Shown here piece after piece: positions 47,615 through 60,109 of a stretch of DNA of 64,000 nt. The notes beneath the pieces were generated by a model. That model saw only the letters and a program-made list of their open reading frames with translations. It made no database searches and was not told the origin of the DNA. Every line of letters starts with the position of its first letter. Position 1 is the stretch's first letter. The position numbers and the translations under genes were made by a program. The stretch is from Polytrichum commune (taxonomy: Eukaryota; Streptophyta; Polytrichopsida; Polytrichales; Polytrichaceae), in NCBI GenBank assembly GCA_950295325.1, contig OX485803.1:77389554-77453553 (forward strand). The letters run 5' to 3'.

Positions 47615-49945
47615 CTAAGAGCACTCAAACTCACAGCCCCAGAGATTAGATTGCAGGCTATTCAGTCCATCGTTGGAAAGCAGAGGGCAGTTCTTCAAGT
47701 TCAGTGCCCCCAACGCAGGGCAACAGTGCTCGATGGCGGACAAACTTTCATCGGTCAAATACACACATCCTGTAAAGGTAAGGCTGTGAAGCCACATCCC
47801 CCGCAGAGTAACAAGAGCTTGTATACCACAGTCGGTGATGGCAAGACCAGAGACATCTAGCTCTTTGAGGAACGAACACTCCACTGCAACTGCATGCAGG
47901 CCAATGTCCCCAACTTGGCAGCATCCATCAAGTGTCAAACTCTCAAGATTTGGACAATAAGCTGCCAGAGCAGAGATAGCAGCATCTGTGATGTTGACAC
48001 ACTTCGTCAGGTTGACGCTCAATAGATGGTTCCCGCATCTCTGCAAGATTGAGATGACTGCTCCATCTGTAATGCTGGTAAGTCCACTTAGGTCCAAGTG
48101 TTCCAATGAAGGACAACAAAGACCCATCATTACAACACAGCCATTACCCACTCCCTTGCATTGTGCCACCTGAAGAGACTTGAGGGAAAGGCAGGTAAGT
48201 GGTGGTACAAATGAATGCACACCGACGTCACTCAGACCATCACATTTAGAGAGTCCAAGGGACCTTAACCTTCCCTTGCACTGGGTAAGAGCGGCGTACA
48301 CTCCTGCCTGGGTGATAGAATGGCATTTCTCCAGCTGAAGGCTGTCAAGACAAAGGCAGCACTGCATGAAAGCCTTCAGACCAGTATCCGTGACAGCCTG
48401 GCATTGGGAGAGAACGCACATCTTTAGATCTTTACAGACCTTTCCAACCTTTTCCAGTGACACATCTGTGATACCCGGGCAGCAAGAAATCAGAAGAGAC
48501 CTCAACTGTCGCAGACCAGCGCCTCCACAGAAGCCCATAAAACCTTCCTCATTGCAGCAGCTGAGACTTGCGAATTTGGCTCTGGTCAAGGACCTGCAGT
48601 TCTCCCCTATTGCCACAAGTCCTTCATTCCCTACACTGATTTTCTCTAATTTCAGCTTCTTCAGTTTCTGACACCCCCTGGCAATCATGCTAATGCCAGA
48701 ACTTCCCACCATAGGGCAGTTGCTGATGGAGACCGTGGAAAGGACACCACTCCATTTCCCAAATGCCTGAAGACCTTCATCTCCAATGTTGGGGCACGAG
48801 TCAAGGTTGAGTGTTGTGATTAGGAGACAGCCCTTTGCAACTGCTTGTAGACCTTCATCTCCAACTTGTGAACACCTCATCAGATCCAGTTTCTCCAATA
48901 AGCGGCAACCATTCCCGATAGCTGCCAAACCTACATTCCCAATGTTGTTGCAGTCCCACAAGGTAAGAGACCGAAGTGCAGCGCAGCAATTCCCTATGGC
49001 AATGAGGCCACTGTCAGTTACACCTCTCCCAACACGCACAGACCCTCCTCTAATGGTCAGTCTCCCCAGGCCCCCACGGGCAAGGGCTCCAATTGCCATG
49101 AATGCAAGTCGTACATCTGTAGCCTTGCGGCCTTCAAGATTGCGAGAGAGTTCTCCAATGGCCCACTGCGGCTGCCTCTCCACCCTGGGCTCCTCCTCTT
49201 CTACATCCTTGTCAGCATCAATGGCCCCCGCTTCGTAATCAACAGTGTTCACATCTACCTCTTCCATATGTGCCTCTTCTGACCACTCCTCAACCCCATT
49301 CTGGGATCCTTCTGTGGGCGAGTCTACCTTTTCCAGTGACGACGATTCGGGTGTGTGTTTAGGAACACAAGCATTTTCCTGTGTGCATCGGCTTTGACAC
49401 CTCGAAGGTTCAGGCTTAAATTCATCCCGGTGCATGCGGGACTGCAGCATGAGCCATCTCATACAGACAGAGGCACAGGCACAACGATCCCGCACCTTGG
49501 GTAAGAAGCCAAAAATTTCCTGCAAGCATTCATCCGGCAGTGCATTGATGAGATCCGCATCCGGAGCTGAGAATGCAGTATCGTGATGTTCATACACCTT
49601 CTTCACGGGCGTGGCGCGAGCTCTTTTAGATTGGTGGAGCGACTCCACGAAAATTGACGCAGCGGGACGATACCTCGGCGATTCTCGCAGCAAAATTTCC
49701 GACGCATGGAGGCCGAAGTCATCATCCCCTATCCACTCAGCTCGTTGCGGCGAGTCTTCGCCGCTGCTCTCGTCGTGAACGTAACAATCAGTGAAAGCAG
49801 CGGTGAGCTTCTGCGGACCCAAACCTGTGATGCCCATTCCATCAAACTGTCCCTCTGCACTACCACATCGCACCGCTGCCACCAAGGCCCCAATCACTTC
49901 CTCCTGACTCCTCATGCGTGCTGTCTCTACATCAGCACCACACAT
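47615..49945 (-). CDS. EBF1/2-type F-box/LRR protein (EIN3-binding)
   Basis: A single open frame of 776 aa. It is the substrate-recognition part of an SCF ubiquitin ligase that, in the known plant family, binds EIN3/EIL transcription factors and sends them for degradation, damping ethylene signalling in the nucleus. The N-terminal region keeps the EBF trait SIFVESLHQSKRARATP. The F-box is at about 131-175 (INALPDECLQEIFGFLPKV then RCACASVCMRWL). Next is a long acidic linker at about 200-260. LEGRKATDVRLAFMAIG and GGLGRLTIRGG then open the leucine-rich repeats, about 300-770, with Cys-type LRR units such as LEKLDLMRCSQVGDEGL. The family is usually 620-650 aa; the extra length is in the N-terminus and linker. 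Arabidopsis members have one intron near the N-terminus, but none is needed here. The start at 49945 could instead be the in-frame Met at residue 11. Confidence 0.95.
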   Translation of the reverse strand: MCGADVETARMRSQEEVIGALVAAVRCGSAEGQFDGMGITGLGPQKLTAAFTDCYVHDESSGEDSPQRAEWIGDDDFGLHASEILLRESPRYRPAASIFVESLHQSKRARATPVKKVYEHHDTAFSAPDADLINALPDECLQEIFGFLPKVRDRCACASVCMRWLMLQSRMHRDEFKPEPSRCQSRCTQENACVPKHTPESSSLEKVDSPTEGSQNGVEEWSEEAHMEEVDVNTVDYEAGAIDADKDVEEEEPRVERQPQWAIGELSRNLEGRKATDVRLAFMAIGALARGGLGRLTIRGGSVRVGRGVTDSGLIAIGNCCAALRSLTLWDCNNIGNVGLAAIGNGCRLLEKLDLMRCSQVGDEGLQAVAKGCLLITTLNLDSCPNIGDEGLQAFGKWSGVLSTVSISNCPMVGSSGISMIARGCQKLKKLKLEKISVGNEGLVAIGENCRSLTRAKFASLSCCNEEGFMGFCGGAGLRQLRSLLISCCPGITDVSLEKVGKVCKDLKMCVLSQCQAVTDTGLKAFMQCCLCLDSLQLEKCHSITQAGVYAALTQCKGRLRSLGLSKCDGLSDVGVHSFVPPLTCLSLKSLQVAQCKGVGNGCVVMMGLCCPSLEHLDLSGLTSITDGAVISILQRCGNHLLSVNLTKCVNITDAAISALAAYCPNLESLTLDGCCQVGDIGLHAVAVECSFLKELDVSGLAITDCGIQALVTLRGMWLHSLTFTGCVYLTDESLSAIEHCCPALGALNLKNCPLLSNDGLNSLQSNLWGCEFECS

Positions 49946-51200
49946 CGGCGTGCACGCCGCACCTCCGCTCTCCCTCTCAACTCTGCTTTACTCCCCCACC
50001 TGTGATCATCACCACCCCCCAACTCTCTCAGCCCAACATCTAGGGTTCCACCAAACCCTCGCCAATCACTCCTCATATGCAACCAACTCCCACATACATA
50101 CACCACACCAAACCCTCACGCACAAGCAAGCTATCTACCTACACTAATACCCTAAGCTTCGGATTATGACTCCACCCTCAGATTATTACTCCAAGATTTC
50201 AAATAAAACAAACGACAAACCTCCAACATTAACAATATTAATCACCCTGGCTCCCTGAGGAAGCCACTATCTATGAAGGCTCTCTCTGCCCATATGCCAC
50301 TCCTGTTCGGTGGAAGTGCTTATTTTCAAACTTCTCACACTTCTCAAAGTCTCGACCATGCAAAGGGCAGTGAGACAGACATGGAGACAGACAGGGAAAA
50401 AAATTAAAAATAAAAACAGACAACACAACGCAACGCAACGCAACAAAGCTCAAACCGTCGGAGACCAAGATAGGGTAATACCCTAAGATGCAGGCGATGC
50501 TGCGAACCTGAAATGTGAACAATAACTGCTCTACCTTCTCAAACCTTCTTTCATAAGTCTCTCCGCCAGCAATCGTAGGCAGAAAGCTCGGCGAGACAGG
50601 AAGCTAGGGTACGAAAATAACAACAACCTAAGATGCAAGAGGAGGAAGCCGCGAACCTGAATGCGAACGAACCACCCTCTCCAACTTCTCTATATTCCCA
50701 TATACCGTAAGTCTCTCCGCCCCCAATCATACACATGAGCAAGACGGGGAAGAGCTAGGGTAAAGGAACCACCAACAACCTGCGGTGGTGTGGGTTGGGG
50801 GGATGCAACGAACCTGAATGTGAGGCGTTTTTGGAGCTGCGAAGCTCGTTGGCTCCTGCGAGAGAGCAGGAATCCAGCAGTCGCCCGGATGGTGCAAATT
50901 GCTGAGACGGTGGCCAGCAATTGCTGATGTGATGAGCCTTAGCTCATGTTCCGAATCCTTGGTGAATGCATGTCCCTGCAGTAGTAGTAGCTGTGTGCGC
51001 CTGCATCATCGCCCCACTGGCTCCGACCACCATGAACCGACCGCCGACCCTGTCCCCGAACCTCCCCCGAAGCTGGCCCGAGCCTCCCGCGAGCCGGGGC
51101 GGGGCCGAGCCTCAGCCTGGGGGCTGAGGGGGTGCACCGGGACAGGGGTCTAGCTTCATCCGCTTTATGGGAAGTTGAGACTTGAGCGCTCACCTTGCTT
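49946..51200 (-). promoter_or_regulatory. EBF leader and promoter region
   Basis: Upstream of the EBF start, this stretch contains short upstream open frames on the gene's strand (50742-50551 and 50920-50690), a three-unit tandem repeat (about 50482-50830) and a GC-rich block at about 50985-51165. The GC-rich block is a plausible core promoter or first exon. A leader intron is possible because CATTCAGGTTCG-like acceptor text recurs, but I cannot fix its edges. Confidence 0.45.
50482..50830. repeat. three-unit tandem repeat in the EBF leader
   Basis: Unit marks occur at 50482, 50627 and about 50779 (period 145-152 bp). Shared words are CCTAAGATGCA, GCGAACCTGAATG, AAGTCTCTCCGCC, AAGCTAGGGTA and CAACAACCT. 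The units are diverged, so the duplication is not recent. Confidence 0.85.
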
Positions 51201-52733
51201 CAGGTTGTGTGTGTGTGTGTCTCTGTCTGAATGTAGCCATTTGTGTTAACTTATCAATGTGTCCCATTAAGTCAAGGGCCCCTCCCCTCCCGCCCCACGT
51301 ATGAATGTGTATGCATGGGCTCCACACATGAGATGACGAGTGATGCATGTGACCCATGCCCATGGTGCACTCTTTACATCACTCTCGACTACATAGGCCA
51401 CACTTTGAGCGCTCGGTACCCTTAACATGTGCAAAAACATTTAAAAATAAAGAATTCGCCAAACCTCGAGGATGTTAATGCACTTCGATGCATCACATTT
51501 CGACATCGTGCAATTTAGATATGATTGATGATGAAATTTGTGATTTATTTGAAAATCCCCCCCCCTCCTCCCCGGGCCCTAAAGTGGACAATGTAGATCG
51601 TTGACATTTTGTCCCTCTCAACCAATGAGTTGTGTTTTCATTAGTTCCTAGAGTAATATATTGGGGGGTTCGTGTTGAAGTATGTAGTTTCGACTCTGGG
51701 ACCAAATATAGTTGTTGGAATTGGGGTCGTCGGTGGAATTGGGCGCTTCTACCAAAGCGGAAACTTCAAAAATTCACGTATGTTCAATAGAGAACTTGAC
51801 ATCTGTATTGATGTGGATAACGCCGCAACATTTGAGGTTTACAAATGAGTTGTGGCTTTGTTGGATATTTTGGAGTGGTAGAACTACGCAATGCTTTGAT
51901 TTAGTGAGGCGACGCTATTCACCGTTGACAACCCCGCGTTAGTCATCTTGGCAATCATTGGGTGACAACCGAAGAAGATGGCATGGGATAATTTAGTGTT
52001 TCAAGAGAAGTCAAAAAGGTCATTTTAAAAATAACATGGTGCATCAAATTCAGTGTCACACTAAATCACGCAAGGGGTGTATGATCTTATTGCGGGAGGC
52101 TTCCAACTCCATAACCCCAAGTGATCGAATGGGTCGGACTGAGAATTTGCCGGGCTCGCTTAGCAATCACAAATCACCAAGACTGCCGTTTTAAGTTTCA
52201 TAATTTGCCATGGCATATACCACATGGATACAGGCATTCGATCAAAGGAGAGCAACCTCATAAGGCCGCGAGCCTGGTCAATGAAGATACTATTATTTCT
52301 TTACAAATTTGCGAAATTTCTTGCATCCAAACAAACAATTGCCATGGTTTTTGCTCATCAAGCCAAGGCCCGTAGATGCATGCCTAGGCCAATGCATGAC
52401 CAATGCATGAGTAAAATGCTAAGTACCTACACCCAGCTTACATTATGGAATCGAGATTTAGGAATTATGGGGAGCACGAGTTTGTGTTTCGCATGTGATA
52501 TGAATCAGTGCCCGGGGAGGAAGTTTTTGGGCATATATCGTCGGTGAAGATCCTAGTGATTCTAAATCCAGCCAGTTACATGTTAGACACCTTCCGGTTT
52601 TGCTATCATTCATTGGAGGTATATTCTTCTATAGATTCCTCTAAAATGCTCAGTGATTCTCCCGAAGTCTCGAATTTCAACCGGTTATTTCTCAAATTCA
52701 ACCGGTTCATGTGTAACCAACCACCAGTTCTCC
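51201..52733. other. intergenic, nothing recognised
   Basis: A GT run lies near 51206-51220 and a poly-C stretch near 51557. The word TTCAACCGGTT occurs twice within 20 bp, near 52677 and 52697. No gene is supported. Confidence 0.4.
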
Positions 52734-53005
52734 CCTCGGGGGGTTCACTCCCTCTTATATTTTGCATACACGTGCGTTCGGGACCTATTTATTGGGGGGC
52801 TATTTACCTTGCAGAAAGTATTGTAAGGTATGGTATTTTTCAAAAAAAAGGTGTGATGGTATTTTACATGTAATCCCTTTTCACTGTTTTAAAACCCCCT
52901 ATATTATATGTAAGTTTTTTACAAAAATTATCTACAATGAATATATTAGACCCTATTTTTTATCGCACGTTGTTCTACGATTTTTCGCCAATGAACCCCC
53001 CGAGG
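52734..53005. mobile_element. MITE with 14-bp TIRs, 272 bp
   Basis: CCTCGGGGGGTTCA at 52734-52747 is exactly inverted at 52992-53005. The interior is AT-rich with no coding potential. A convincing target-site duplication was not seen. Confidence 0.65.
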
Positions 53006-54054
53006 TTCTTCCCGAGCCCTGATATGAATTATGTTGTAAAGATGTGCATTTCTCAAAGTACATGTTGCCACATTCCAGCTTGTCAAGTTTGACATACTTA
53101 TTAGGAATTACTTTCTTGAGTTTGGGTGCCATGTGTATTGAATTGCTAGTTGGAACTTGTGCAACAATGTATGTGGCTTATACATTTGATAAGGTCACAC
53201 TCAAACCATAACTACACGTCATTGAACCCAACACTCCCTAAGGGTGCCCCTTTACTCCTTCGTAGCAACCCAATCCCGTTCCCAACCGACCCTATTTTAT
53301 TAGGTGAAAAGCTAAGATGGTGTAGTCTTTAAATAGAGATTGAATATCGTGTCTTTTTGTCAGGGATGAAATCATCACAAACATCTCAAAAATCTTGAAA
53401 ATTGGATAAAATTGTATGATTTGGAATAAAGGTGTCCATGATTTATTTAAGTATATATAATATCATCCCTATGTGGCTTCATCACTTCAACGATTGTCAT
53501 CATTTCAACTTTCTTTCTTGATATTTTGAAATGAACAAGGTTGTTTGCAACCGACTAAGGGAAGTATGGATGTTATTGGTTACAAGTTACCATGGATAAA
53601 ACCATCCGCAATAGTCTAGGAGTCAATACTTTGACCACAAAGAGGCTCTTCATTCATGCTTGGCTCCTTTCGAAGCCAACGCTTGAGTTATTACCATTCA
53701 TTAGTAGCTAGCTAGGGGTGGCATGGACGGAGTTTTCCTCATTCTTCCTTTTTATGACATTGATGGACACCTTTATGGTGCATTAGGGCAGGGTGCACCT
53801 ATTCAATACCTACACAATGAGAAGTTGCGATTTCTTTTGTGTACGTCTAACCACCAACATGTACGTCTTTGAAGTCAAGAGCACCCCCGTACATGCATGA
53901 CCAATGTGTATGTGGGTTAAGCAAAATAGACTACTTGTATTATTGACTAGTATTCTCCCATACCGTCCCACTCCTTTATGGAATGACATGGAAGGGTGCA
54001 AAATGGTGCAACGATGACCTCACCAGCACCATCACATTGTCCACATTATATATG

Positions 54055-54113
<59 letters not shown>

Positions 54114-54888
54114 ATTGGTGAAGTATTTGGAATTCATCATAAAACCTATAGCTTTGGGATTTATTTCATCTTGTATAAACAATGTCGTGGACAGTACATG
54201 TGTGAGAAATATGGAAGAACATGTTTTGGATTGTTATATCTATTTTCTTGAGAAAGAAATGAATGACTAATCACAAGGTTTAGAAATCACCTCTGTACTG
54301 CATGTAATAAATTATTTATAACGCACTTGCTCCTTCAATGTATTCGAAAACGCGGCACACTTTGTGTCGGAGTGTCCCCTCCACAACTCCATTAGATGTA
54401 GGTTTTCATCCTTATTTCATAATGTAGTAGTAGGCAATCTCAAGTCTTTCAACCAAGTGGACCATGAAGTTCATATTGTCCTACATGGTAGGTTTCACAT
54501 CTATTGTATGAATAATTAGTGTAATTCCAAAAAATAAATTTAGACAAACTTGAAAACAAACATTCTAGGATAACAAGTTATCCCTCAAATGGAACTATTT
54601 TACATTTAGTATTTTATGAAATAATCTAAATTCCATCGAAGCCGCCTAGGTTGGACAATATACAAAGGAGGCCACTAGAATATGTTACTCTAAAGCATTA
54701 GCTTTCTTGACACCATCTTGATGTACTTCTAGTTGCATAAACCTTTTTGCTACCCGTACTTTAAAATATAATTTCGTTCATTTTGTACAAAATGAAATAG
54801 AATAATAGCCCCTTGAAGTCAAACAGAAGTTGCATGCGAATGCCTCCAAATGTGGTAAGTGGGTCTTAAATGGACATCAACATGATAT
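53006..54888. other. intergenic with TA microsatellite
   Basis: A long (TA) and (TATG) microsatellite lies at about 54046-54115. The open frames across it are Tyr-Ile repeats. Nothing else is recognised. Confidence 0.45.
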
Positions 54889-55020
54889 GAATGCAAGATC
54901 CAAATTGTACCGGTAGCCATTTTCCTTGTAATTGTGGAGCTCATATGACTATTTAAATCAATATCAACGTGAAGATTATCTTTGTCACTAGATGATCATA
55001 CATGGCCCCTCCCCAAATAA
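54889..55020 (+). repeat. dispersed repeat family A, fragment
   Basis: Keeps the order seen in the other copies: TTTTCCTTGTAATTGTGGAGC, a CATATGA word, TCAACGTGAAGAT and ATGATCATA. It is more diverged than the copies at 1066, 24410 and 58190. Confidence 0.5.
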
Positions 55021-57409
55021 GTTGACTATTGAAGTTATAATGATTAATAAACATGAAGACGTAGTCAAGTTTCTTTTAAACACGTGTTTTTTTTAATGTC
55101 CATTCTCAAATCCACATCTTATTACTTATCACTCCAATACAAATGTATGTTTAAGATGAGTGAACAAGTTAGGCCCATTTACCTTACATATGATGCATGA
55201 CTCATGTGTCGAAAATAAAATAAAGTAAAAAAATAAGATCAACATTCAACATGTCGACGTGAATATGAGCCCATTCTCCTTATCCTAACCCATGTGTGGA
55301 AGATAAGCATAATATTACCCAACAAAACTAAACAGAGGCGGGCCATGAGCCATGTCGAGAATATTATATGCAACATAGTGAAAATAAAAGTAGCATCAGC
55401 CTGATCTCATGTTGTGTAGAGGGTGTTAAAATTCCCATGAATTTTTAGGCTAGAAGTGAGCCATGATGTTGACTAATGTTACAAAACATGTCTATTACAT
55501 TAGATAGTTGGATACCAACTTCCGTCATGTTGAATTCAACAATCCAAGATGGCTCTACCCTTTAATTTTCATAAGTGTGCTCCAAATATGCTAATCAACT
55601 TAGTGTGAGTTTCCATGTAGGCCGCTCACCCACATGAGCCGAACATCTGATGGGCAAGCAACTTACATGGAAACTCACCCTTAAATCACTAAACAAAAAA
55701 TGAAAATTTAAGTGAATATATTGTTTCAATAACAATAGAAAGAACCTACATGATTAATACCAAAATCACACCACTCATTTAACACCAATACATGGCGGGT
55801 GCCACAAGATGAGAGGGTAGTTGCATACTTGGGTCATTACTTGAGTGACTACTATCCCAATTCCATATTGATAGGATAAATTTACCTACAAAACTAAGAA
55901 TCTTGCATGGTGTAGAAACCAATATTGGACCGCCATTATTAAGTTTGTTGTGGGGTCAAATGTTTCTGTGCATGGCACTTGTACATGGGACCATACGTAG
56001 TTGGTCTCTAAACTTAGACCTTAGATTCCATATTCATCCCAATGTTTAAAATCCGTTCAATATACAAGTATACCAGTTAATGCACCAATGTAATAGTACG
56101 AGAGTTTAACAACTGTTCCCTACCCATACCAACACTAAATGTAAACCTGACTTTATTTGTCATTCCTCATAAGAAAAATCGGGCATTATAAGTTTACAAT
56201 TATTATCATTTTCTAAGTGATTTTCCATCCAAACTTTAATCATCCGTGACAATATTTCATCACATAAATGTTACGAAGCATAATATCCTAAACTTAGTAA
56301 ATATTACATTACAAAATTGTAGGATGGGACGACAATGCTTGTAAACTTATTCACAATAAGTGTCCTCAGAAGGAACACCACAATGACTTAAAATACCACA
56401 TCACACTTGAATACAACATTTAGTGTCACATAAACCCATATAATGAAAGGAATAACATGCACGGAACCCCAACTCTTTGAGCACATATATCCTAGATGTC
56501 TCCAAGTTGTTATTGATTTTTTTCATCTTATACTATATGAAAGTGGTATGGAACACAAGTGAATCCATGGCCCTCTTGATGCACCAAGACATAGGCCCAC
56601 CTTGGTCCACTCCATGTGAAAAGGTGCTTATGTGAATGAATTTAAACGCACTCGCCATATGCCCACACATGTAGTACACCGAGCTCGGAATGCATAAATA
56701 AGTACTACACCGTTTGGTAGCATCTTCCTTCACGGCTCTTCCAACTATCTAAATCTTCACATATAATAGGGCACCGGGAGGGGATTCACGGACCTTATAT
56801 CTCACAATGACAAATTGCAATTCTCATTTCATGTGGGTATGCACTGCAACCCTTAGTTTCCATAGGGAACCGCATTGTGGTCTATGCATGTTAGGGGCGC
56901 CCTCTTTAGGGCAAGGGGTCTTGTATTGGGTTTGGCGGGTGAGTTTGGTAGGGGTTAATGCCCTATGCATTCCAAATCGAGGTCATGGGTGCCTTCTAAA
57001 TCAATACATGGATGTGTTCGATGAGGGGCTTATTTTCCCTTTCCGTAATATTTTGAAACACATACCACTTCCGTGCACAATTTAGTATATGAAACCCGTG
57101 TTCAACCATATGATTTCAAAATTCAAGTGTTATTGTGGACGTGTGTAGTTGTATCTATTTAGAATGTCAATCATATTGGAAGTGTTTTTGAAAGGGTATG
57201 GATGCCTATTCCGGTTATATGCCTACTATATGGATGTCATTTAAAACCTATAGGTTAGAACTTTGCTTCGTAAGCAATGCTCAACATGCTCTCACGACCG
57301 AGGAACGTTGCTTGATATATTAATCGTTAAACCCTTGCATATCCTATAAACCAAGGGTGGGTTGGCCAACAGAAAGATCGTTTTCCCAACATCTAGTTTG
57401 ACTTGTTTT
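55021..57409. other. intergenic with one perfect inverted repeat
   Basis: GTGAGTTTCCATGTA at 55605-55619 is exactly inverted at 55664-55678, giving a 15-bp stem with a 44-nt loop. Otherwise AT-rich sequence with no recognisable genes. The small frames at 56533-57085 match nothing. Confidence 0.45.
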
Positions 57410-57910
57410 AGGGCCACTACACACATGAGCCAAGAGCCGTGACCATGAAATTGTGAGAGCCCTAAAGAAAGTGTCCAAAGGCCGTCCCAACACACCTCCC
57501 AAATCATGTAGTGTGGTCACGGACCCTTGAGTGTAGTGGGAAGTCACGTGTTACCGGGCCCTCAACCAAATGCTATTTCAATGAAATTATAGTCATGCGG
57601 GTCCTCACACATTATAAAATATAATAAACCGACGGTTGTGAGGGTTCGGAGTGCCATGGTCTCCCAATTTTGTGTTAAACCTACCTTCAAGAGGTGGTTT
57701 CCGAAAATAGTCCAAGTAACCATGAAACATGATCCATTGAATGCCATGTAGGAACCCATGTAGACTTTACATCCATCTTGCATTCACGTATTCCGCTAGT
57801 CCCTCAAGCGTAGTGTGAAGTGAACTTGGACCGGATCTGCCTTTTCCACCAATGGGAGTGCTTGAAGTGTGACGGTCATGGGTTTTCAGTCTCGTGTGTG
57901 AAGTGGCCCT
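57410..57910. mobile_element. TIR element family B, copy 1
   Basis: The left end AGGGCCACTACACACATGAG and the inverted right end AGGGCCACTTCACACACGAG match closely, so this is a non-autonomous DNA transposon of about 500 bp. Its inside aligns in order with copy 2 at 60110-60698 (CCAAGAGCCGTGACC, GGCCGT, ATGGTCTCCCA, CATGTAGACTTT, GTGTGAAGTGAACTTGGAC). No transposase is present. Confidence 0.75.
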
Positions 57911-60109
57911 TATATTGTCTTTAGAAATAAAATATAACTTCGACATCAAGTAGGGGACAAGTGTTGCTATTATAACTGCCAAGATGTACTATAATCCAAA
58001 TTCGGGCTAACTCTATTGTACATATCACCCAACTTCATTGAATCACTTATTACACTTTTAAATAAGTACATATGACCTTGGGTAGTTGGGGGGATGGTGA
58101 GATATGCAATGCACCTGGCTCAAACTCTTAAGAGTCATTTTTTGGCAGGTACCTAATAAGTTCTGCCTATGCTGATGATGCAAAGTTTTATCTTAGATAG
58201 GCCTTAAACGGTTACTGTTTTTTTCCCAACTAGCCTACTTCTATGATACGAAACACGCTATCAACACGAGCTGGTTAGCAAGTCCAAATCAAAGCCGTAA
58301 TAGCCGCTTTCCTTGTAGTTTTAGAGCTAATGTGAATATCATATTTATTGTCAATGTGAGGATTCTCATGCTCATTAAATGATCATATAGGTCATCCTGA
58401 TTATGTTGATTGTCGAGCATTAAGTCCAATCTTTTTTAAAGATGTGTCTTGAAGTCACACCAAACCACATATCATTCAAATACATGTGTTAGGCCAAGAT
58501 AAAGTAGCTAAACTACCGCCGAGACTTTAAAAATTGAGTATGTTGTGATTCATGTCATCTTGATGTTATTGTGCTCGTGATGTAATTGCAAATCAAAACA
58601 AAATCACATTAGATAATCTACTAGGGTTAGGCAAGGGACCAGCATGCTCAAAGTGTCAACGAAAAGCATCACTTCCAAGTACATTGGGACCCAAATGTCT
58701 TGGACCCCAAAGTGAAGATGGGTGCATCGTGAGTGGCTTGTTTTCTTAATCGGACACCCTATATTTGATTGGTATGTGGTTCGGTGACGATTGAAGAGCA
58801 AACATCATAAAGACACGTGTGAAGAAGAGATTGAACTACGTCTTCGAATGTTGGTAACTACTCTACACTCAATTACGAAACACAATTGGGAGGACCCATG
58901 TATCCAATTAAGAAACCAACAAACATGCACTTATGATAACCATACCTAAATCGAGGGAGGTCCGATGTTCAATCCGGGTTTCAACATAGATTTGCTAATG
59001 CCACACGAGTTTTATTGTGTAAATTGGAACCAATAAAAGTTAGAGAACGTGAAAAACAAGAAATCGGTAGAACTGTGAGGCTCTGTCCTTTCTTATGAAA
59101 GAGTACAACCCTAGCTGTCCACTTTGCTCATGCCAGTCCATGGCTATTTACTCTACCTATCACCAAACCTTTCTTGGATTTTGTGCACCTTCTTCCTAAA
59201 TGCGGGTCAAGGACTGAAGCTACTCATTTATCACCCGAAAATTTAACAATAAATAATTAACAACTACCAAAATAGCTATAATTAACTAGATTTTTTCAAT
59301 ACATAGTAGGGAGCAACTATATTTAACTATATATATAATTATAATAAACATCCACATTAAATAAAATGGACCGAAAATAGCAAGAACAAGTAACATCCAA
59401 GTGTGAACGCAAAGTGGTTAGGAAATTTGCTCTAGAAACAGAGAAATTGATGCATAGTCTTTGTCCTACAAACAGAGCCAATCAACGAAGCGAATAGCAG
59501 CCATGTACGTACATTACTGTAAGTTAAGGCCCGGCCTGGGCTGGGAACATCGAAACAACTCCTGAGTCCTCACACAATCTACCATAACTTCAGTTCACTT
59601 AAGTTAGTAATATTCTGCACGAGGCCCTGTTGACGAAGGAGCTTCGGCAATCATCTGCACCTGGCTGCATACTTAACTCCCACTTCTATATCCGCAAGTT
59701 CATGAAGCGGCTGCAGTTGCTGCCTTGGCTATTTCAGGTGCATCAAACCCAGCAACATATATATATATATACTTATATACATACATTCAACCAACTCCCT
59801 CCCAACTTATTTACCTTATTTTAATTTAGTTGCAGGTCACCGTGTACTCAGGGACTTGGACGCACCCATTAAATAAGGCAAAGCCCTCGATTATCGTGAC
59901 GGTGGCACTGGTACAATAGTATGAGTCAGTTTGATTGGATATGATTTCCATTCCAATTTCCAAGGAGGCTACATTCATTGGCACCTGCATCATAACTTAT
60001 GCCAATGCTTGCATTTGGCCGCCTGCCGCGCGCTCGCTATGGCATGGCGTCATTCTTGACTCCCTCAATTTTAGTTTCGTAACATGTATACTGTATGTGG
60101 GTGTTGTTT
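57911..60109. other. intergenic, including repeat family A copy 3
   Basis: 58190-58519 is a third copy of repeat A (see its own entry). At 59630-59740 a possible exon-like stretch (RKFMKRLQLLPWLFQ before a GT) and at 59935-60126 another frame were examined, but neither matches a family. A short TA run lies near 59757. Confidence 0.4.
58190..58519 (+). repeat. dispersed repeat family A, copy 3
   Basis: Opens with TAGGCCTTAAACGGTTACTG and keeps AACTAGCCTACTTCT, GGTTAGCAAGTCCAAATC, TTCCTTGTAGTTTTAGAGCT, GAGGATTCTCATGCTCATTA and ACCAAACCACATATCATTCA in the same order as copies 1 and 2. Confidence 0.7.

Noticed and set aside
48786-49238. 150-codon plus-strand frame opposite the EBF gene
   Set aside because: It is the antisense shadow of the leucine-rich-repeat coding sequence.
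54049-54251. Tyr-Ile-rich frames
   Set aside because: They translate the TA/TATG microsatellite.
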